Shown piece after piece: positions 15,952 through 20,385 of a stretch of DNA of 20,385 bases (positions within the stretch are counted from its first letter, which is position 1; each line of letters begins with the position of its first letter). The translations under genes were made by a program, and so were the position numbers. The DNA comes from Promethearchaeota archaeon (GTDB taxonomy: Archaea; Asgardarchaeota; Lokiarchaeia; Sigynarchaeales; SOKP01): the NCBI GenBank assembly GCA_030620005.1, contig JAUXAJ010000057.1:1-20385 (forward strand), in the 5' to 3' direction. The notes beneath the pieces were generated by a model that made no database searches, was not told where the DNA came from, and was given only the letters and a program-made list of their open reading frames with translations.

Positions 15952-16301
15952 ATGAACGATACTAATAAACAATCTGCTCATTTAGATATTGATTTATCTT
16001 TTGAAGAGCGAACAAGAATGAGGGGTTTGACATTGATAAGATCAACGACACATTATATGTGATCTTACCAGGCGAGTCAGAATACACTCCTTTGACCTAT
16101 TTTGGAATTTTTGAATTAAAGTAAGTTTATAGAGAAATTTATCGTGAATAAGCTATATAAAACTGATTAAGACAATTTGAATAATCAATTAAATGCATTC
16201 TTATAGACGGCAAAAATCTAAAACTTGCAGAGATACAATGTCATGCAAAAGTGGTAGAAGATCAAAAAAAAGTAGTAGAATTGTTTAATTTACGAAACTA
16301 G
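15952..16301 (+). pseudogene. Decayed protein-coding gene
   Basis: Protein-like pieces appear in two phases with stops between. An ATG at 15952 opens MNDTNKQSAHLDIDLSFEE and then drifts into nonsense, ending at 16060-16062. One phase over, 16014-16124 reads FDIDKINDTLYVILPG, then YTPLTYFGIFELK and a stop. In that same phase, after several stops, 16185-16301 reads DGKNLKLAEIQCHAKVVED, then KKVVELFNLRN and a TAG. The order and phase fit one former gene of about 115 residues with a frameshift and several nonsense changes. A perfect hairpin begins at its last stop, as a terminator would. The piece AEIQCHAKVVEDQKKVVELFN is loosely like the second half of PNPOx/split-barrel flavoproteins, but too short to assign. 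Confidence 0.55.
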
Positions 16302-16323
16302 ATGAATTAATTTATAATTCATC
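16301..16323 (+). terminator. Hairpin at the end of the decayed gene
   Basis: GATGAATTA (16301-16309) and TAATTCATC (16315-16323) form a perfect 9-bp stem with a 5-nt loop, beginning on the last base of the remnant's stop codon and followed by CTTCTTTTG. It resembles a terminator or RNA-processing hairpin. Confidence 0.5.
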
Positions 16324-16346
16324 CTTCTTTTGTAAAATTAGCCAAG

Positions 16347-16433
16347 ATCGGTTTTTTAAAATATTTAATTTTACGCCTATAAAAATTTTAATTATCCCTT
16401 TATTGATAATGTCGCTCTTTTTAAGATAACTCG
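16347..16433. repeat. Left copy of 88-bp direct repeat
   Basis: This sequence recurs in the same orientation at 19866-19953, with three substitutions and one T indel by hand alignment. It ends 8 bp before the stop codon of the aldolase gene. Together the two copies bracket the three-gene catabolic operon. Confidence 0.85.
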
Positions 16434-16441
16434 CCTATTAT

Positions 16442-17104
16442 TTATTTTAGCGCTTTAAAAATTGCTTTGCCCATTTTGAGAGCTTCTTCATCTAATTGTT
16501 TTATATTTCCAATCTGGCTTGAAATATAGTATATCTTAGCTGTTTTTTCTAATAGTTCACAGGATAATAATGCCCTGCTCATAGTTTTACCGAAACCTAA
16601 TGATCCATGATTTCTTATTATGATGGTGAGACTTGTCTTATTTACAATTTCAGAAACATGTGCAGCAAGTTCTCTTGAGCCAGAACGCTTGTAAAGGGAA
16701 GTAATAACAATTGGATGCCCGATAAAAAAAACTTGATCATCTACAATTGGAGGAAGTTCTGCATCAAGGACTAATCCAACTGCTGTAGAGTAAACGGGGT
16801 GATAATGAATGATTGCATTCACATCCCTTCGAGCTTTATAAATTGCCATATGTAAATATGTTTCGGATGTAGCTGGCAATTTACCTTCAATTACTTCAAA
16901 TTTATCTTCTTCACTTGAGAACTCAACTACAAGCATATCATCGAGTTCGTAGTCTTTAATATCTTTTCCGCTAGGTGTACAGATGATCTTTGTTCCTTTT
17001 TTTTCAATTCGCATTGTAATGTTTCCCGAAGATCCAAGGGTCAGGCCTTTTGCAAGCATCTCCTTAGCCGCATCAAACACGATTTGTTTCTGTTCTTCAT
17101 GCAT
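16442..17104 (-). CDS. Class II aldolase (L-fuculose-phosphate aldolase-like)
   Basis: A 220-residue zinc-dependent class II aldolase of the FucA/AraD/adducin family, which cleaves ketose 1-phosphates or related sugar phosphates to DHAP and an aldehyde, or acts as epimerase or decarboxylase in sister groups. The phosphate-binding loops GSSGNIT (24-30) and TPSG (43-46) are present, the catalytic Glu81 lies in PATSETYLH, and the zinc ligands are H100 and H102 in IIHYHP and H166 in RNHG. All active-site residues are intact, so it is an active lyase. It is the last gene of the operon, 33 bp after the FGGY kinase, with AAAGGT about 10 nt before ATG as a weak ribosome-binding site. Its substrate is presumably the kinase product, so L-fuculose phosphate is only a family label. 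Confidence 0.9.
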   Translation of the reverse strand: MHEEQKQIVFDAAKEMLAKGLTLGSSGNITMRIEKKGTKIICTPSGKDIKDYELDDMLVVEFSSEEDKFEVIEGKLPATSETYLHMAIYKARRDVNAIIHYHPVYSTAVGLVLDAELPPIVDDQVFFIGHPIVITSLYKRSGSRELAAHVSEIVNKTSLTIIIRNHGSLGFGKTMSRALLSCELLEKTAKIYYISSQIGNIKQLDEEALKMGKAIFKALK

Positions 17105-17137
17105 TAACTTTTACCTTTAATTAATCTATTAATATAA

Positions 17138-18652
17138 TTATTTTTTAATATTAAGGAATTGTAAATGAACTTTATTCCATTTTTTATATAATTTGCGATA
17201 TGTTTTAGTGTTCTTTATATCAGGTTCAAATATTTTTTCTAAATGTATCATATTTTCAGCAGCATCATTTATATTTTTATATATTCCAACACCAACAGAA
17301 GCCAAAACAGCACTTCCTAGACCCGAGCCTTCCTTTATTGTAAAAGTTTTAATTGGTGTTCCAAGCACATTGCATAATATGCTCGTAAAAATATTACTTT
17401 TTGCTTGACCCCCCGTAAGTGCAACATCTCCTGCTCCAATTTCCAACCCCGCAACTTCTTCAACTTGAGCACAGTTTTTCTTGACAATATACGCAAAATT
17501 TTCAAGCAATCCTCGGCAAAATTCTGCTTGAAATACATCAGATGATATAATAGGCAAAGGGATCAAAAATCCGCCGTATCCCAATCCTGTTAAACCGCCG
17601 TAATTTGCGACAGTTCCCCCAAAATTTGCGAAAAATCCCCCAGAGCCGGGAGAAGCTTGTTCGGCTAGGTTATCAATGTCGGGATAATCAAAATTAAATA
17701 CTTTTTTAATCCAGCGAAGGTAATGACCAGTTTCTCCAGCATCAGAGTCCACAGTCCACATGTTAGGAACCACATGACAACAAGTCCAAATCCTAAATTT
17801 TTCATCGACACATGGCTTTGAGGTAACCATTTGCACGGGAGTGGATGTCCCGGCAACTATGCAGGTTTGGCCTGGTTTGGTGGTTTTTGTCCCGAGCAAA
17901 GCACATTCGGTATCTGCGCCCCCAACAACGACTTTGATTTTTGGAGAAATTCCCATTTTACGAGCAATATCAGGATCGATTCCTTCACATATTAAAGTCC
18001 CTGGTTCTTTGAGAGCTGGTAAAATATGTTCTGGAAAATCCAGAAGCTCTATTAGTTCTTTCGACCATTCTCGCTTGTGGACATCGTAAATCCCTGATTC
18101 GCTGGCATTGGATGGTTCTGAAATGTACTCTCCAGTCAGTCGAAATAGAATCCAGTCGTTAATCATTAAAAATTTATAAATTTTTTCGTATATCTCTGGC
18201 TTGTTCTTTTTAAACCAAGCTAACCTTGCAGGCATGAAAATTATTGCAGGTAAATGTCCCGTAATGTGCTGGAGCTTTTCTTTTAATTTTCCTTGTATTT
18301 CCATTCCTTCCATAAAGGCTCTGGCATCTATATTTGGTCCCGCATATAATTCCTTCCCATCTTTATCAAAAAACACGCAACCTTCGCGCATGCTTGTCGA
18401 TGAAACAGCAACAATATCTTTTGGGTTTATTTTTGAAGAATTTATGGATTGCTTTACAAGGTTGCATAAAATATTCCAAAATTCACTGGCGTCAAAATCA
18501 AAAATAGGGACTTTATTTTCTCCAAATGGTTTCCAATTTTCATTATATTTCCACTCTTTAGAAGAATTGGCAATGAGTTCTCCAGTAACTGAAAAAATAA
18601 AACTTTTACCGGTTCCCGTTCCAAAATCTAAAGTTAAGATAAATTCTGACAT
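17138..18652 (-). CDS. FGGY-family carbohydrate kinase, LsrK-like
   Basis: A 504-residue kinase from the ATG at 18652 (MSEFILTLDFG); a GTG three codons upstream at 18661 is possible. The N-terminal ATP/sugar-binding fold starts with DFGTGTGKS (9-17). SSTSMREG, NIDARA (about 107-112) and EPSNASESG resemble the AI-2 kinase LsrK (SMREG, NVDARA, DPSNAG as I recall them) more than xylulokinase or glycerol kinase. The catalytic Asp is D247 in GGADTECALLG. The second domain carries the FGGY signature GGQAKSNIFTSILCNVLG (about 414-431) and GSGLGSAVLASVG. It phosphorylates a small sugar or acyclic polyol; the exact substrate is unknown. It lies between the dehydrogenase and the aldolase with gaps of 40 and 33 bp, so it is cotranscribed. 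Parts of the gene look less AT-rich than the rest of the window (one 60-base line counts 29 G+C). Confidence 0.9.
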   Translation of the reverse strand: MSEFILTLDFGTGTGKSFIFSVTGELIANSSKEWKYNENWKPFGENKVPIFDFDASEFWNILCNLVKQSINSSKINPKDIVAVSSTSMREGCVFFDKDGKELYAGPNIDARAFMEGMEIQGKLKEKLQHITGHLPAIIFMPARLAWFKKNKPEIYEKIYKFLMINDWILFRLTGEYISEPSNASESGIYDVHKREWSKELIELLDFPEHILPALKEPGTLICEGIDPDIARKMGISPKIKVVVGGADTECALLGTKTTKPGQTCIVAGTSTPVQMVTSKPCVDEKFRIWTCCHVVPNMWTVDSDAGETGHYLRWIKKVFNFDYPDIDNLAEQASPGSGGFFANFGGTVANYGGLTGLGYGGFLIPLPIISSDVFQAEFCRGLLENFAYIVKKNCAQVEEVAGLEIGAGDVALTGGQAKSNIFTSILCNVLGTPIKTFTIKEGSGLGSAVLASVGVGIYKNINDAAENMIHLEKIFEPDIKNTKTYRKLYKKWNKVHLQFLNIKK

Positions 18653-18692
18653 GATAATCACAAATTTAGCATGTTTTTAACAAGTAAATTGG

Positions 18693-19679
18693 TTATTTTA
18701 TATTGTATTTTCGAGCACGTTTTGGAGTAGCACCTGCAATAAAATCCTTTATATCCTCGTAGATCATTTTTGAATAATGATGGATGACATCGGTCGTTTG
18801 TCCTCCGATATGAGGGGTTGTTATAACCTTATCTAGGTCCTTGTAAGGACTGGCTCGACGCCCAGTAGGTTCTCTATTATAAACATCAATAGCAGCTCCA
18901 GCAATTTTATGTTCTTTTAATGCTTGTACTAGCGCTTTTTCGTCAGTTATCCTCGAACGGCCCAAATTAATCAAAAATGCGGTTGGTTTCATTAAAGAAA
19001 TCATATCTGCGCTTATTAGACCTTTAGTTTCCTTATTGTATACAGCGTGTATTGTAACGAAATCAGATTCCTTCATCAAAACATCCAAGGCAACTACTTT
19101 TCCGTCCACATCTTCTACCCGTTCGGGTTTGACGTACGGATCATAAATTAATACATTCATGCCCATCGCTTTCAAGATCTTTGCAACTTTGTATCCAATT
19201 GCGCCTAGTCCAACTATACCTGCAGTTTTGCCTTCGAGTTCCACTCCTATACCAGCAAGGATTCCTTCCAAGCCTTTCCACTCGCCATTTTGAACAGTGT
19301 TATGCATGGGAATAACATTTCTAGCTATACAAATCATTAAGCCAACAGTTAATTCAGTAACTGCAGTTGCATTTCGTCCGGGACATGCCGTAACCGTAAT
19401 ATTTGCTTTATTTGCTGCCTCCACGTCAATGTTAACCGGATTTCCGCGAGCGCAACAGATTAATTCAAGGCCGCTAACAGCTTCGAAGAAATCTTCTCTT
19501 AACACTTCAGCTTCACAAATTATTATTTTAATATCTTCTACTTTAATCTTTTCTAATAGCTCGACTGAATTGTAAAGCTTTTTGTTTTCTACCCAATCTT
19601 CAACCTTTAACTCGCTGACAAGCTCTTCTATTTGCTTTCTGTATTTAGGACTTAGTTTTATTGTCGAAAATGCCTTCAT
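18693..19679 (-). CDS. D-isomer-specific 2-hydroxyacid dehydrogenase (SerA/PdxB-like)
   Basis: A 328-residue NAD-dependent dehydrogenase that interconverts a D-2-hydroxyacid and a 2-oxoacid. The Rossmann fingerprint GLGAIG (157-162) ends with D180 in IYDPY, which favours NAD over NADP. The catalytic triad is present: R241 in INLGRSRI, E270 in NREP and H290 in TPHIGG. It has no C-terminal ACT regulatory domain, so a housekeeping SerA is less likely; together with its operon it points to catabolism of a sugar acid or a sugar-derived hydroxyacid. It is the first gene of the operon. GAGAGG lies 6 nt upstream of ATG and a TATA-like box about 45 nt upstream, which supports the start and a promoter in front of all three genes. 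Confidence 0.92.
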   Translation of the reverse strand: MKAFSTIKLSPKYRKQIEELVSELKVEDWVENKKLYNSVELLEKIKVEDIKIIICEAEVLREDFFEAVSGLELICCARGNPVNIDVEAANKANITVTACPGRNATAVTELTVGLMICIARNVIPMHNTVQNGEWKGLEGILAGIGVELEGKTAGIVGLGAIGYKVAKILKAMGMNVLIYDPYVKPERVEDVDGKVVALDVLMKESDFVTIHAVYNKETKGLISADMISLMKPTAFLINLGRSRITDEKALVQALKEHKIAGAAIDVYNREPTGRRASPYKDLDKVITTPHIGGQTTDVIHHYSKMIYEDIKDFIAGATPKRARKYNIK

Positions 19680-19685
19680 AAAAAA

Positions 19686-19728
19686 CCTCTCATGAATATT
19701 TTTGAAATACGGAAAAGGATTATAAATA
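19686..19728 (-). promoter_or_regulatory. Promoter and ribosome-binding site of the catabolic operon
   Basis: On the minus strand GAGAGG (19686-19691) lies 6 nt before the dehydrogenase ATG. AATATTTATAAT, a TATA-like box, lies about 40-50 nt upstream, giving an expected start of transcription some 15-20 nt before the ATG. Confidence 0.5.
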
Positions 19729-19865
19729 TTTTTTAAAAAATCTATTAAATCTTGAAAAAGTGGTATATTTCCTAACCAATTCTTTTAGAAAATTATATTT
19801 TTATTTTTTTATTTTTTTTTATTTTATTTATTATTTATTGAGGGTATTTTTAAATCTATAAGAAT

Positions 19866-19953
19866 ATCGGTTTTTTAAAATATTTTAATTTTACGCCGAC
19901 AAAAATTTTAATTATCCCTTTATTGATCATGTCGCTCTTTTTAAGATAACTCG
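19866..19953. repeat. Right copy of 88-bp direct repeat
   Basis: Same orientation as 16347-16433 and 84 of 88 aligned columns identical by hand. It lies about 190 bp upstream of the operon's first gene. On the minus strand both copies stay open in one phase (starting SYLKKSD, including NKGIIKIF) and the three substitutions give only Ile to Met and Ile to Val, which hints at a conserved peptide. Confidence 0.85.
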
Positions 19954-19958
19954 TTTAG

Positions 19959-20159
19959 ATTATTTACGAACTAAACAATGAAATATGGAATGTCCGTGGT
20001 AAAAAGACATTGACTGTGACTGAGTTTTCCGACGAAATAAAGATTATTGAAGCAGATAAGTCTTTCGTCCAAAAGATATTTAATAAATATCCGCACATTC
20101 CAAAGACGAAGGAAATAGTTATATCTGTTGAAAATTTCATTCACGAACTCACCTATTAG
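19959..20159 (+). pseudogene. Small coding-like frame without ATG, possible gene remnant
   Basis: After a stop at 19956-19958 the plus strand is open for 66 codons with protein-like content: EIWNVRGKKTLTVTEFSDEI, then EADKSFVQKIFNKYPHI, ending NFIHELTY before TAG. No ATG is available; TTG at 20010 or GTG at 20016 would give about 50 residues. It begins 5 bp after the right repeat copy, as if its 5' part had been cut away. I do not recognise the family. It ends 4 bp before the start of the next small frame. Confidence 0.42.
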
Positions 20160-20163
20160 TAAT

Positions 20164-20349
20164 GTGAAATCAATAAATTTAAAAAATATAAATAAAAAAT
20201 TAAAAACATTGGCAAAAAAAACATTGGCAAATATGATCAATTCAAACCCGAAGACCATCACGAAGGTGCTTGAAAATGTGTTTAATCCATCAGGAGTTAA
20301 TCCGGTAGAGCAAAAATGGGAATATTCAACAAAAGAAGGATTAAAATAG
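20164..20349 (+). CDS. Small basic protein of unknown function
   Basis: 61 residues from the GTG at 20164, 4 bp after the stop of the preceding frame, so translational coupling is plausible. The N-terminal half is very basic (KNINKKLKTLAKKTLANMIN) and helical, and the C-terminal half has NPSGVNPVEQKWEYSTKEG, which is not repetitive and looks like a folded tail. No family is recognised. The window ends 36 bp later, so neighbours that might explain it are missing. Short length and non-ATG start keep confidence moderate. Confidence 0.45.
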   Translation: MKSINLKNINKKLKTLAKKTLANMINSNPKTITKVLENVFNPSGVNPVEQKWEYSTKEGLK

Positions 20350-20385
20350 TAATTCCCCCTATTATAAAAGGATTTAAATAATTAT

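Noticed and set aside
18201..18680. 159-residue plus-strand frame
   Set aside because: Lies antisense across the FGGY kinase, which has strong family motifs; a shadow frame.
19798..19850. Long T/A-rich tract
   Set aside because: Simple low-complexity sequence in an AT-rich genome; could aid termination but gives no specific signal.
16347..19953. Insertion-sequence or composite-transposon reading of the two repeats
   Set aside because: The copies are direct, have no terminal inverted repeats that I can see, and no transposase frame lies within or beside them.
1..20385. tRNA, rRNA and CRISPR
   Set aside because: No cloverleaf-like or regularly spaced repeat arrays were seen in the gaps by eye.

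Overview
The window is strongly AT-rich and looks archaeal. The archaeal signs are TRM11-type and Nth-type informational genes, TATA-like boxes and oligo-T stretches in short intergenic gaps, few strong Shine-Dalgarno sequences, and a seven-helix membrane protein ending in a longin/roadblock-like domain. That last architecture, together with a prenylcysteine-methyltransferase-like enzyme, fits an Asgard (Lokiarchaeota-like) genome best. This assignment is inference from content; no rRNA gene is present to confirm it.

Layout. 1-2703 (+): a charged protein of unknown function cut by the left edge, then a TRM11-family methyltransferase and an endonuclease III in a tight pair. 2706-6174: a rhomboid protease (-), a PCMT-fold methyltransferase with a long coiled-coil tail (+), a DJ-1/PfpI protein (-) and an ICMT/PEMT-like membrane methyltransferase (-). 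6389-9681 (+): a four-helix membrane protein, a 7TM-longin-like protein split in two by an apparent one-base frameshift, and a DUF1015 protein. 9848-14005: a 704-residue multi-beta-sandwich protein (-), a YkgJ-like cysteine-cluster protein (+), a possibly inactive nuclease-fold protein (+) and a zinc-ribbon protein (-), with a small unlisted coding remnant just upstream of the last. 14377-19679 (-): a MelB/GPH-type sugar:cation symporter and a three-gene operon of D-2-hydroxyacid dehydrogenase, LsrK-like FGGY kinase and class II aldolase.

The three enzyme genes plausibly form one route: oxidation or reduction of a hydroxyacid or sugar, phosphorylation, then retro-aldol cleavage. The symporter could bring in the substrate. 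The cassette lies between two direct copies of an approximately 88-bp sequence that I match at 84 of 88 columns by hand. The copy on the left follows a decayed gene ending in a perfect hairpin; the copy on the right precedes two small coding-like frames. This suggests a module that was inserted, exchanged or rearranged.

No tRNA, rRNA, CRISPR array, transposase or integrase was seen. The best candidates for something undescribed are the 7TM-longin protein, the large cytosolic beta-sandwich protein, and the repeat-bounded catabolic cassette.
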